Shown: positions 53,060-61,925 of the stretch, piece by piece
How the letters are laid out: every line of letters begins with the position of its first letter
How positions within the stretch are numbered: position 1 is the stretch's first letter
DNA from: JAJYSO01 sp964579505
GTDB lineage: Bacteria; Bacteroidota; Bacteroidia; Flavobacteriales; Flavobacteriaceae
DNA length: 64,000 nt
Assembly (NCBI GenBank): GCA_964579505.1
Contig: CAZOGC010000002.1
Coordinates: 124,001 to 188,000, forward strand
Direction of reading: 5' to 3'
The notes under the pieces: generated by a model
What the model saw: the letters and a program-made list of their open reading frames with translations, nothing else
What the model was told of the DNA's origin: nothing
The model's database searches: none
Position numbers and translations under genes: made by a program

Positions 53060-53091
53060 TTGCGTCATAACCATAGAAATAATTATCTTTG
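53060..53091 (+). promoter_or_regulatory. Putative promoter (-33 TTG, -7 TATCTTTG)
   Basis: TATCTTTG at 53084-53091, with a TTG at 53060-53062 as a possible -33 element, 35 nt before the trhO ATG. Confidence 0.6.
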
Positions 53092-53126
53092 CCAAAATTT
53101 TCCTTAAACTTAAAAACCCGTATAGC

Positions 53127-54158
53127 ATGCAACTGTACAATACTTTAAGTGCCGAGGAGCGAGCTGCTTTGCTTGATGAAGCAAAGCAAAAGCGCTTAAC
53201 GCTCTCTTTTTACAAGTACGCTAAAATCGGCAATCCACAATTATTTAGAAACCATTTATTTATAGCCTTTGATAAACTAGGCGTTTTAGGTCGCATTTAT
53301 GTTGCGCATGAAGGTATTAATGCGCAACTTTCTGTGGCTGAAGAAAATTTCTTGGCTTTTAAAGATTTTATAGATCAGATATATTTTCTTCAAGGTGTAT
53401 TGTTAAATGTAGCCATAGAACAAGACACGAAATCTTTTTTGAAGCTAAAGGTAAAGGTTCGTCCAAAAATCGTAGCTGATGGACTTAACGACGCTACGTT
53501 TGATGTAACCAAACGCGGAAAACACGTCAATGCGAAAGAATTTAATGCGTTGTTAGACAACCCGGATACTATTTGTATAGATATGCGCAATCATTATGAA
53601 AGTGAAGTAGGTCATTTTAAAGGAGCGGTAACCCCCGATGTAGATACTTTTCGCGAGTCATTGCCTATTATTGAAGAAGACTTACAAACGCATAAAGAAG
53701 ACAAAAACCTATTAATGTATTGCACCGGTGGTATTCGGTGTGAAAAAGCCAGCGCCTACTTTAAACACAAAGGTTTTAAGAATGTTTTTCAGCTAAAAGG
53801 CGGAATTATAGAATATACACGCGAAGTAGATAGTGAACATCTTGAAAATAAATTTGTAGGAAAAAACTTTGTTTTTGACAACCGCATGGGTGAGCGTATT
53901 TCAGCTGAAATAATTGCCCACTGCCATCAATGTGGCAAGCCTTGCGACACGCATGTAAACTGTGCGAATGAAGCTTGCCATTTGCTTTTTATTCAATGCG
54001 ATGAGTGTGCCCAACAAATGGATGGCTGTTGTTCAGAAGAATGTAAACACGTACACAGTTTACCGCTTGAAGAGCAGAAAAAATTGCGCAAAGGCAAGAA
54101 AAACAGTAATAAACACTTTCAGAAAGGAAGATCTGCCGCGCTAAAATTTAAGGCCTGA
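53127..54158 (+). CDS. trhO: tRNA uridine(34) hydroxylase, rhodanese family
   Basis: The 343-residue protein matches TrhO (YceA). An N-terminal domain contains LRIYVAHEGINAQLS-like residues (VLGRIYVAHEGINAQ). The central rhodanese domain has the catalytic C199 in MYCTGGIRCEKASAY. A cysteine-rich C-terminal segment (CHQCGKPCDTHVNCANEAC, about 272-290) is probably a zinc site. It hydroxylates U34 of certain tRNAs to ho5U. The lysine-rich C-terminal tail is unremarkable. Probable single-gene unit. Confidence 0.94.
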   Translation: MQLYNTLSAEERAALLDEAKQKRLTLSFYKYAKIGNPQLFRNHLFIAFDKLGVLGRIYVAHEGINAQLSVAEENFLAFKDFIDQIYFLQGVLLNVAIEQDTKSFLKLKVKVRPKIVADGLNDATFDVTKRGKHVNAKEFNALLDNPDTICIDMRNHYESEVGHFKGAVTPDVDTFRESLPIIEEDLQTHKEDKNLLMYCTGGIRCEKASAYFKHKGFKNVFQLKGGIIEYTREVDSEHLENKFVGKNFVFDNRMGERISAEIIAHCHQCGKPCDTHVNCANEACHLLFIQCDECAQQMDGCCSEECKHVHSLPLEEQKKLRKGKKNSNKHFQKGRSAALKFKA

Positions 54159-54437
54159 TAAAATAACAGGTGCCAATAAGTGGCTGTTATGCAAGGTGGT
54201 CAATACATAATTTAAGAATATTTTAATAGTTTAAAAAATTGTGTATATTTAGGAGTTGGCAGAAAATTGACAAACGTTAACACTAAAATTGGACGAATCA
54301 CTTGTAGATACAATAGAATTTATACAAGGAAATGCGAAAAATTTTAAGTAGAAACTGAGTAGTTTTTTCAGCTAGCGGGCGGAATAAGCCGAACAAGACC
54401 TTAAATTGAAGTAGGTTTATTTTAAAATTTCTTTATT
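54159..54437. other. Structured spacer at left edge of an accessory insert
   Basis: This 279-bp region starts with an imperfect hairpin (ATAACA, GCCA, TGGC, TGTTAT, 54165-54192) and then TATGCAAGGTGGTCAA (54188-54203), which partly matches TGTGCAAGGCCGTGAG on the right side of the insert (55684-55699). No gene was recognised. Confidence 0.35.
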
Positions 54438-55241
54438 ATGAAAGTCATAAGTAAAACTTTGTTTATTTTTTTTATCCTAGTGTTTGTCGTAGTTATTCAA
54501 TCATGCACCAAAAACGAGAGAAGAATGATGGAAACTACAACCAGCGTTAATTTCAAGACGAAAACATTAATTAATGCGTTTATTTCATCTACAGATTACA
54601 AATCGTTAAATGTTGAATTCTTAGGCCACATAAATATTGAAAAATCCGGTGTAACCTATGTGGAAAATGACAAGAACAAACCAGTACTCAATATTGTATT
54701 TATGAAAAACAACAAAATCTCAGGTGTAATCGAAGCCATTAGAAATATTAATAAAAACATTTTGTTACCCAATCACCAAATGTACTTCATGCTTTTAAGG
54801 GATCTTACTAGATTCGATACTGATAAAAAAACTGGAACAATTAAGTTAGTTGATCTAAACTATGACAATCATACAATTAATACCATTGTGTACAAAAACA
54901 GCAATACTGTTGAAGCCAGTTTTAGCGAATTACCTGTTTCCATTAAAACAAAATATAGGTCAATTGCAAGACATAACCTTGGCTATAAAAGTAAAACAAC
55001 TAACGCTCTACATCCCGCCGATCCCTCTAAGAAGAAAGCCATTCCTTGCGATGAAAACAAAAATGGCAACCTTAGCTTCGCTGAATGTTATACTTGTTTT
55101 AATAAAGCCTGTGGAGGTGATTCAACATGCTATACATTATGCTATGGGATTGGAGATGTCGCAGGCTGGTTAATTGCAAAATTACCTCATTGCCAGGTTT
55201 CAATCGCCGCCGCTTGCATATATTTATCAATGAAATATTAA
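54438..55241 (+). CDS. Lipoprotein with C-terminal cysteine-rich, halocin C8-like domain
   Basis: The 267-residue protein is a lipoprotein (Cys23 in VIQSC) with a body of unknown family (residues 30-195). An EF-hand-like DENKNGNLSFAE (205-216) follows. The C-terminus has eight cysteines (204, 217, 220, 225, 231, 235, 252, 260), giving CxxC, CxxxC and Cx7C spacings around a hydrophobic glycine-containing stretch. From memory, halocin C8 has the same three spacings in the same order. The spacer lengths differ, so this is a resemblance and not proof. A bacteriocin-type precursor or a cysteine-stabilised lipoprotein are both possible. The next small gene starts 11 nt downstream. Confidence 0.65.
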   Translation: MKVISKTLFIFFILVFVVVIQSCTKNERRMMETTTSVNFKTKTLINAFISSTDYKSLNVEFLGHINIEKSGVTYVENDKNKPVLNIVFMKNNKISGVIEAIRNINKNILLPNHQMYFMLLRDLTRFDTDKKTGTIKLVDLNYDNHTINTIVYKNSNTVEASFSELPVSIKTKYRSIARHNLGYKSKTTNALHPADPSKKKAIPCDENKNGNLSFAECYTCFNKACGGDSTCYTLCYGIGDVAGWLIAKLPHCQVSIAAACIYLSMKY

Positions 55242-55252
55242 AACTTATAATC

Positions 55253-55453
55253 ATGTACGGACTTTTAGGAATATTCATTTTAATATACGGAATAGCTGCT
55301 CTGCTTTGCAACTTTTGGGCGTTCCATGATCTTTCAAAAAGAGAGTTTATAAGTATAGAAGAAAAAAACTACTGGAGAAAATTAATTTCATGGAATCCTT
55401 TTGGTGGGTTTCGATATTTTATTAAATATGGGATAAAAACAAAAAAAAATTAG
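55253..55453 (+). CDS. Small membrane protein, possible partner or immunity protein
   Basis: The 66-residue protein has one N-terminal membrane span (MYGLLGIFILIYGIAALLC) and a basic, aromatic tail (REFISIEEKNYWRKLISWNPFGG, broken by turns). It starts 11 nt after the cysteine-rich lipoprotein gene. I use the ATG at 55253; the longer open frame from 55127 runs inside the lipoprotein gene. Co-transcription suggests a shared role, and immunity is one option if the lipoprotein is bacteriocin-like. No family was recognised. Confidence 0.6.
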   Translation: MYGLLGIFILIYGIAALLCNFWAFHDLSKREFISIEEKNYWRKLISWNPFGGFRYFIKYGIKTKKN

Positions 55454-55865
55454 CTAGAGAAATAGTATTATATATCACAATTTTAAGGAAAAAATACTTT
55501 TAGTAGGTTCATTGGTTTTGGTCTAGCCCCCTATTAATCAACTTAGCTCATATAATCATCTTTCTTTTTAAAATATCCTTTTAAAAGTTGTCAACATTTA
55601 AGCTATTTACAACTATAGGAGGCGGTTTTGCAAGAGAGTGGATAACCGTCTTCGATTAACTTTGGCGGTAGGAATCTGCTCGTGTGCAAGGCCGTGAGCC
55701 TATGTAAGTATAAAATTTCCTAAAATACATACAATAAAGAGAGCGGCTTTTAATTCAACCCGTATAATTTAATATCTTTACCCTTTGAAATAAATACATC
55801 ATAAACCTTTTTTCTTTCGGTTATGTATAGAGAAAAGAGTTTATTTATGGATATATACAAATAGT
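55454..55865. other. 412-bp gene-free region with a GC-richer structured block
   Basis: Most of it is AT-rich, but about 55602-55710 is richer in G and C and full of short inverted repeats: CGGTT/AACCG (55625-55650 region) and GCTCGTG/CGTGAGC with G-T pairs (about 55678-55700). This block resembles dispersed intergenic repeats that I recall from Bacteroidota genomes, with GCTATTTACAAC followed by GGCGGTTTTGC. It encodes nothing recognisable and is not a known RNA class to me. Confidence 0.4.
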
Positions 55866-57020
55866 ATGGGATGTGAGAATTGTGCTTCTTCAAAAGGAAG
55901 CTGTAAAGGATGTGCCAATGGCGGGTCTTGCAGTACCGGAGATTTTAATAAGCTGAATGTTTTTGATTGGCTTTCTAATATGGAACTGCCTAGCGGGCAA
56001 GAAAAGTTTGATGGCGTTGAGGTTAGGTTTAAAAACGGAAGAAAAGAATTTTATAGAAATACCGAAAAACTCAGCCTGGTAATTGGTGATGTGGTAGCCA
56101 CAGAAGCTTCACCGGGGCACGATATCGGAGTGGTTTCACTTACCGGAGAATTGGTAAAAGTACAAATGCGAAAAAAGCATGCCGATCCGTATAACGAGAT
56201 AGGAAAAATATACCGAAAAGCCACCCAAAAAGACATAGATACCTGGCAAGAAGCTCGTAAACGGGAGGACGATATTAAAATTAGCGCGCGCAGAATAGCC
56301 TCTTCGTTGGGGCTAAAGATGAAAATTAGCGATGTTGAATTTCAAGGAGATGCCGCTAAGGCTACTTTTTATTATACAGCTGAAGGGCGCGTAGATTTTA
56401 GACAGCTCATTAAAGAATATGCACGTGCGTTTAGAACGCGTATTGAAATGCGACAAATAGGATTGCGACAAGAAGCGGCCAGATTGGGAGGAATTGGTTC
56501 TTGCGGAAGAGAACTGTGCTGTTCTACATGGCTTACTGATTTTAGATCAGTTTCTACCAAGGCAGCTCGTTATCAGCAATTGTCACTTAATCCGCAAAAA
56601 TTAGCCGGCCAATGTGGAAAATTGAAATGCTGCCTTAACTATGAACTCGACTCGTATTTAGACGCACTAAAAGAGTTTCCTAAAAAAGAAACTAAACTAC
56701 AAACAGCTAAAGGCACTGCTGTCTGTCAAAAAATAGATATTTTTAAAGGGGCCATGTGGTATGCTTATGAAGGCGATTGGATGAATTGGCATCAGCTCAC
56801 TACAAAGCAAGCCAAAACGGTTATTGAAGCGGCTAAAAAAGGGAAGCCGGTAGCTAGTTTAGAAGAATTTTCGGCAACAATAGCCCCTGTTAAAGAAAAT
56901 AAATGGGAGATGGAAAACGTTGTAGGACAAGACAGTTTAACACGTTTTGATACACCCAAGCACAAAAAGAAGAAAAAACGAAAAAAGAAAAGACATAAAC
57001 AATCGCCTAAAAATGACTAA
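55866..57020 (+). CDS. ricT: PSP1-domain protein RicT
   Basis: The 384-residue protein has a cysteine-rich N-terminus (five Cys in the first 22 residues), a PSP1 domain (about 75-300), and the cysteine pairs GSCGRELCCSTW and GQCGKLKCCLN. In Bacillus RicT joins RicA and RicF in an Fe-S-cluster complex needed for mRNA processing; flavobacterial versions stand alone with the extra N-terminal cysteines. The lysine-rich tail overlaps the gldH start by 8 nt. It leads a three-gene unit with gldH and the PBP. Confidence 0.9.
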   Translation: MGCENCASSKGSCKGCANGGSCSTGDFNKLNVFDWLSNMELPSGQEKFDGVEVRFKNGRKEFYRNTEKLSLVIGDVVATEASPGHDIGVVSLTGELVKVQMRKKHADPYNEIGKIYRKATQKDIDTWQEARKREDDIKISARRIASSLGLKMKISDVEFQGDAAKATFYYTAEGRVDFRQLIKEYARAFRTRIEMRQIGLRQEAARLGGIGSCGRELCCSTWLTDFRSVSTKAARYQQLSLNPQKLAGQCGKLKCCLNYELDSYLDALKEFPKKETKLQTAKGTAVCQKIDIFKGAMWYAYEGDWMNWHQLTTKQAKTVIEAAKKGKPVASLEEFSATIAPVKENKWEMENVVGQDSLTRFDTPKHKKKKKRKKKRHKQSPKND

Positions 57021-57519
57021 AACCATAGGCCTTTGCATACTTATGGCACTGTGTTTAACCGGTTGCGACAAAGCGCGTGTTTTTGACCAGTACAAAAACC
57101 TGCCCAATCAGTGGAATCGCGATTCGGTTATTACCTTTAAAGTTAACGGACTAGACAGCCTTCAAACCTATAATTTATTTATAAATTTGAGAAATACAGA
57201 TGCCTATTCGTTTAGTAATATCTATCTGGTAACCCGTATAAATTTTCCGCATGGAAAAGTCATACAAGACACACTAGAGTATAATATGGCATATCCTGAC
57301 GGAAAGTGGATGGGCGTAGGTATAGGCGATGTCAAAACTTCTAAATTATGGTTTAAGAAAGACGTCCGGTTTACAGAAAAAGGAACCTATGTCTTTAAAA
57401 TTAGACAAGCCATGCGTAGAAACGGAGAAAAAGACGGCATTAAAAATTTAAAAGGAATCACAGAAGTAGGCCTCAGAATAGAGAAGGCGTCACTAACCAA
57501 AGCAAACAAAAGTGAGTAA
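57013..57519 (+). CDS. gldH: Gliding motility lipoprotein GldH
   Basis: The 168-residue lipoprotein (lipobox LCLTGC) shows the GldH pattern with VFDQYKNLPNQWNRDSVITFKV and a strand-rich C-terminal domain containing GKVIQDTLEYNMAYPDGKWMGVGIGDV broken by loops. GldH is needed for gliding in Flavobacterium and belongs to the type IX secretion and gliding set. The start at 57013 overlaps ricT by 8 nt; a longer frame inside ricT is rejected. It overlaps the PBP gene by 8 nt as well. Confidence 0.92.
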   Translation: MTKTIGLCILMALCLTGCDKARVFDQYKNLPNQWNRDSVITFKVNGLDSLQTYNLFINLRNTDAYSFSNIYLVTRINFPHGKVIQDTLEYNMAYPDGKWMGVGIGDVKTSKLWFKKDVRFTEKGTYVFKIRQAMRRNGEKDGIKNLKGITEVGLRIEKASLTKANKSE

Positions 57520-59851
57520 TTCAGTTAAAGGAACCGACAAAAAGAAGGAAGAAGGTATTTCTAAACAAAAATGGGTACGCATTTTTTGGGGAGTTTATGT
57601 ATTGGGATTTTTGTGTATCGTCTTAATATTTTGCTTTGCCAGTTGGGGCTGGTTGGGTAAGATGCCCACCTTTGAGCAGCTAGAAAATCCACAAACAGAC
57701 CTTGCCACAGAGGTGATTTCTTCAGATGGGCAAGTTATTGGAAAATATTACATAGAAAACCGTACCCCGGTTACTTATGATCAGCTTTCAAAATATTCGG
57801 TAAATGCACTTATTGCTACAGAAGACGTACGCTATTACCAACATTCAGGTATTGATGCGTGGGGAACCTTACGCGCCATAGCTTATTTGGGAACAAATGG
57901 AGGGGCCAGTACCATTACCCAACAGTTAGCCAAACAACTATTCCATGGAGAGGGTTCAACCAACACCTTTAAACGGGTTATCCAAAAAATAAAAGAATGG
58001 GTCATTGCTGTCCGGCTAGAGCGAGACTATACCAAGCATGAAATCTTGGCTATGTATTACAACATTTACGATTTTACCAACAATGCCGATGGAATTCGTT
58101 CTGCGGCTCATATTTATTTTGGAAAAGCCCCCAAAGATTTAGACATCGAACAAGCAGCTATTTTAGCTGGTATGTTTCGCAATTCGGCCCTATACAATCC
58201 GTTGCGCAATCCGGTAGGCGTTACTAACCGACGTAATGTGGTACTAAATTTAATGGCTAAGGCAGACTATATTACTCCTCAACAAAGAGATTCTTTACAA
58301 CAAGTTGGATTAGAAATCGACTACCATCCGCAGAGTCACCAGTATGGTATTGCTACTTATTTTAGAGGGTATTTGCGTCAGTTTTTAAAAGACTGGGCAA
58401 AGAAAAATCCTAAGCCGGACGGAAGCTATTACAACATTTACAGAGATGGGCTTAAGGTATACACAACTATAGACTCACGTATGCAGAAATATGCTGAAGA
58501 GGCTATGAAAGCACATATGAGTGATTTGCAAAAAGCATTTGATGAGCAAAACGAACACAACAAGACGGCGCCTTTTCGTGGAATTACCAAAGCACAAATT
58601 GATCGGATAGTTATGCGAGCCGTTCATAACAGTCATCGCTATAAATTATTAAAAAGCGAAGGAATGCCGGAAGATTCTATTATGGCCACTTTCCATAAAA
58701 AACGAAAAATGCATGTCTTTGCTTGGAATAAAGAAATGGAGAAAGACACAATTATGACTCCGTTAGATTCTATTTATTACTACAAATCATTTTTAAATGT
58801 AGGAATGATGTCTATGAATCCACATACTGGTGCTATAAAAGCATGGGTAGGCGGTATCAATTATAGGCACTTTAAATACGATCACGTTAAACAAGGAAAA
58901 CGACAAGTAGGTTCTGCTTTTAAGCCTTTTGTATATGCTACAGCTATAGATCAGTTACATTATTCGCCTTGCAAAGAATTTCCAAATACGAAATACACCA
59001 TTCCTAAAGGCCGATATGGTTTATTAGAAGACTGGACCCCCTCTAACGCAGGTGAAGATGAATACGGTGGGATGGTGACCTTAAAGGTAGGTTTAGCCAA
59101 ATCTTTGAATACCATTGCCGTGCGACTTATTGATAAAACAGGCCCTCAACCGGTGTTAGATTTGTTGGCAAAATTGGGGGTAGATACCAGTAAAATGCCC
59201 GCTGTTCCTTCTATTGCTTTAGGAGTAGTAGATATGAGCGTGTACGAAATGGTGGCTGCCTACAGTGTTTTTGCAAACAAAGGGGTGTATGTAAAACCGG
59301 TTATGATTCAGCGTATAACCGATAAAAATGGAACGGTACTTTACCGTAACCAGCCGGTAACGCGTGATGTAATGAATGAACAAAGCGCTTATGTAACGGT
59401 TAAGTTGATGGAAGGGGTAACCGAAAGCGGGACTGGAGTCAGGCTGCGGACCAACAGTAAGTGGCGTGCTACACATGGGTATTATAAAAAAGTAGTGACC
59501 GGTTATCCGTATGCTTTTAAGAACCCTATTGCCGGAAAAACAGGAACTACTCAAAACCAAAGTGATGGCTGGTTTATGGGCATGGTACCCAACTTATGTA
59601 CCGGTGTTTGGGTAGGTGCAGCAGATCGGTCTGTGCATTTTGGCAACATTACCTATGGGCAAGGAGCTACTATGGCGCTGCCTATATGGGCGGTCTATAT
59701 GAAAAAGATATATGCTGATTCTACGTTACACGTATCAAAAGCCGATTTTGAGAGACCGGAACATCTTAGCATCAACGTTGATTGTGATAGTTTAAATACT
59801 CAAAAACACAACCAAAACAAAGATGCGTTAGATCACCTGCGTCTCAACTAG
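57512..59851 (+). CDS. Class A penicillin-binding protein (PBP1A-type)
   Basis: The 779-residue bifunctional enzyme has a short cytoplasmic tail, one membrane span (about 25-50), a glycosyltransferase domain (EDVRYYQHSGID catalytic glutamate; GGASTITQQLAKQLF) and a transpeptidase domain. Its nucleophile is S468 in GSAFKPFVY, followed by SLN and KTG (in AGKTGTT). It polymerises and cross-links peptidoglycan. It starts at a GTG inside gldH (8-nt overlap), so ricT, gldH and this gene are coupled. A weak hairpin follows the stop. Confidence 0.95.
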   Translation: MSNSVKGTDKKKEEGISKQKWVRIFWGVYVLGFLCIVLIFCFASWGWLGKMPTFEQLENPQTDLATEVISSDGQVIGKYYIENRTPVTYDQLSKYSVNALIATEDVRYYQHSGIDAWGTLRAIAYLGTNGGASTITQQLAKQLFHGEGSTNTFKRVIQKIKEWVIAVRLERDYTKHEILAMYYNIYDFTNNADGIRSAAHIYFGKAPKDLDIEQAAILAGMFRNSALYNPLRNPVGVTNRRNVVLNLMAKADYITPQQRDSLQQVGLEIDYHPQSHQYGIATYFRGYLRQFLKDWAKKNPKPDGSYYNIYRDGLKVYTTIDSRMQKYAEEAMKAHMSDLQKAFDEQNEHNKTAPFRGITKAQIDRIVMRAVHNSHRYKLLKSEGMPEDSIMATFHKKRKMHVFAWNKEMEKDTIMTPLDSIYYYKSFLNVGMMSMNPHTGAIKAWVGGINYRHFKYDHVKQGKRQVGSAFKPFVYATAIDQLHYSPCKEFPNTKYTIPKGRYGLLEDWTPSNAGEDEYGGMVTLKVGLAKSLNTIAVRLIDKTGPQPVLDLLAKLGVDTSKMPAVPSIALGVVDMSVYEMVAAYSVFANKGVYVKPVMIQRITDKNGTVLYRNQPVTRDVMNEQSAYVTVKLMEGVTESGTGVRLRTNSKWRATHGYYKKVVTGYPYAFKNPIAGKTGTTQNQSDGWFMGMVPNLCTGVWVGAADRSVHFGNITYGQGATMALPIWAVYMKKIYADSTLHVSKADFERPEHLSINVDCDSLNTQKHNQNKDALDHLRLN

Positions 59852-59852
59852 A

Positions 59853-59867
59853 TAGCCTGATTGGCTA
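59853..59867 (+). terminator. Weak hairpin, possible terminator
   Basis: TAGCC/GGCTA stem with a TGATT loop, then ACATTTTTTATGG, directly after the PBP stop. Confidence 0.35.
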
Positions 59868-59937
59868 CATTTTTTATGGTCATTGTCTGCACTAATTTAA
59901 AATTAATCCATTATTTTAGTGCGAAATTAATGCACCC

Positions 59938-61917
59938 ATGAATACTGCTCGTCAACTTTGGAAGCCTTCTTCAGAGTTTTTAAAAAACGCCAATCTTACA
60001 CGGTATATAGAATGGCTGAATAAAGAATACCGGTTATCATTTTCAGACTACTCTTCTCTTTGGGAATGGTCTGTAACGCATCCGGCTGATTTTTGGAAAA
60101 GCATAGCGGATTATTTTCAAGTTAAGTTTTATCAGCAGCCTCATAAAATTATGTCTGAAGATCCTATGCCACATACTCAGTGGTTTGAAGGAGCCACCCT
60201 AAACTATGCCGAACATATTTTTAGACAAAAAGACGAAAAAAGACCAGCCTTATTATTTGCTTCTGAGCGCCATGAGCCCACTCCGGTTTCGTGGAAAGAA
60301 TTAGAGCAACAGACGGCGGCCTTACAGGCTTTTTTAGTAGAAAATGGGGTAGCCAAAGGCGATCGCATAGCGGCTTATTTACCCAATATTCCACAAGCTA
60401 CGGTGGGTTTCTTGGCGGCTAATTCATTAGGCGCTGTGTGGAGCAGCTGTTCACCAGATTTTGGTTCAGGAAGCGTTTTAGATCGATTTAAGCAAATAGA
60501 GCCTAAAATTTTTATTGCTGTTGATGGGTACACTTACAATGGCAAACCTTACAATCGGTTAGAAATTGTTCGCGAAATTAGCGCTCAGCTCCCTTCTGTA
60601 GAAAAAGTGATTCTTATTCCTTATCTCAATGAAAATGAGAATTTTGCAGAAATAGACAAAGCAGTGCTGTGGACAGAAATCATGCAACAAGAGCCGCAAG
60701 AACTTCTCTTTACACCCGTACCGTTCTCACATCCCATATGGGTTTTGTATTCTTCCGGAACTACCGGGGCTCCCAAAGCCATTACCCATTCTCATGGCGG
60801 GATGTTGTTAGAACATCTAAAATACCTGTCATTTCATAATGATGTGCATCCGGGAGAAAATTTTTTCTGGTTTTCTACAACCGGTTGGATGATGTGGAAT
60901 TTTGTACAAGCGTCACTACTGGTTGGGGCCACAGCAGTACTGTATGATGGTAGCGCCGGTTATCCTGATCGAAAATATTTGTGGAAATTAACCGAAGAAG
61001 CCCCCTTACACCATTTTGGTACCAGTGCACCGTTCATTATTTCCTGTATGAAGGCAGAACTTAATTTGGGAGAATTGTTTAACCTTTCTGCTTTGCGATC
61101 AATAGGATCTACGGGCTCTCCCCTGCCTCCCGAAGGATTTGATTATGTTTACGAATCTATCAAATCGGATGTGTGGCTGTGTTCTATGAGCGGTGGAACC
61201 GATATTTGTACGGCTTGGGTGGGCGGAAACCCATGGAAGCCGGTGCTAGAGGGAGAAATTCAATGTAGAACATTGGGGTGTGCTATGTATGCTTATGATG
61301 ATGCGGCAAAGCCTGTTTATGATGAGGTAGGAGAAATGGTAGTGACCAAAGCTATGCCCTGTATGCCTATCTTCTTTTGGAATGACCCTGATAAAAAAAG
61401 GTACCGGAGTAGTTATTTTGAAATGTTTCCGGGAGTGTGGCGCCATGGCGATTGGGTAAAAATTACTACGGATGGTGGAGTGATTATTCAAGGACGATCA
61501 GATACAACTTTAAATCGCCAAGGAGTGCGTATAGGTACCGCTGAAATTTACCGGGCGGTCGACAAAATTGCGGCGGTAAAAGACAGCTTGATTGTCAATA
61601 TAGAAAAACCGGATGGTAGTAGTTACATGCCTTTATTTGTGCTGATGCAAGAGGGCCAAAACCTTTCAGAAGAGGTTATAGATAGCTTGCGAAAACAGAT
61701 TAGAAAAGAATTTTCTCCCAGACATGTTCCGGATGAATTTATGGAAGTAAGCGACATACCTTATACCATTAGCGGGAAAAAAATGGAAGCCCCTGTTAAG
61801 AAATTACTGATGGGAATACCGGTAGAAAAAGCAGCCAATAAGGGAGCTATGCGCAATCCGGAATCCTTGGCGATTTATGTAAATATTGCGGAAACTAAAC
61901 ACAATCATTTGTCTTAA
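59938..61917 (+). CDS. Acetoacetate-CoA ligase
   Basis: The 659-residue adenylate-forming enzyme has the AMP-binding signature YSSGTTGAPKAI (about 269-280), a start pattern WKPSSEFLKNANLTRYIEWLNKEY seen in acetoacetyl-CoA synthetases, HGDWVKITTDGGVIIQGRSDTTLNRQGVRIGTAEIYR split around the hinge and the C-terminal lysine in TISGKKMEAPVKK. It activates acetoacetate to acetoacetyl-CoA, for use of ketone bodies or poly-hydroxybutyrate. It is convergent with the ABC gene (8-nt gap). Confidence 0.93.
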   Translation: MNTARQLWKPSSEFLKNANLTRYIEWLNKEYRLSFSDYSSLWEWSVTHPADFWKSIADYFQVKFYQQPHKIMSEDPMPHTQWFEGATLNYAEHIFRQKDEKRPALLFASERHEPTPVSWKELEQQTAALQAFLVENGVAKGDRIAAYLPNIPQATVGFLAANSLGAVWSSCSPDFGSGSVLDRFKQIEPKIFIAVDGYTYNGKPYNRLEIVREISAQLPSVEKVILIPYLNENENFAEIDKAVLWTEIMQQEPQELLFTPVPFSHPIWVLYSSGTTGAPKAITHSHGGMLLEHLKYLSFHNDVHPGENFFWFSTTGWMMWNFVQASLLVGATAVLYDGSAGYPDRKYLWKLTEEAPLHHFGTSAPFIISCMKAELNLGELFNLSALRSIGSTGSPLPPEGFDYVYESIKSDVWLCSMSGGTDICTAWVGGNPWKPVLEGEIQCRTLGCAMYAYDDAAKPVYDEVGEMVVTKAMPCMPIFFWNDPDKKRYRSSYFEMFPGVWRHGDWVKITTDGGVIIQGRSDTTLNRQGVRIGTAEIYRAVDKIAAVKDSLIVNIEKPDGSSYMPLFVLMQEGQNLSEEVIDSLRKQIRKEFSPRHVPDEFMEVSDIPYTISGKKMEAPVKKLLMGIPVEKAANKGAMRNPESLAIYVNIAETKHNHLS

Positions 61918-61925
61918 AAGACGAA

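Noticed and set aside
55127..55252. Longer start for the small membrane protein
   Set aside because: The extra 42 codons run inside the cysteine-rich lipoprotein gene in another frame and give an arginine-rich, non-hydrophobic lead with no family resemblance.
54159..55865. Integron attC-type cassette
   Set aside because: The hairpin ends do not match the RYYYAAC/GTTRRRY core sites and there is no integrase.
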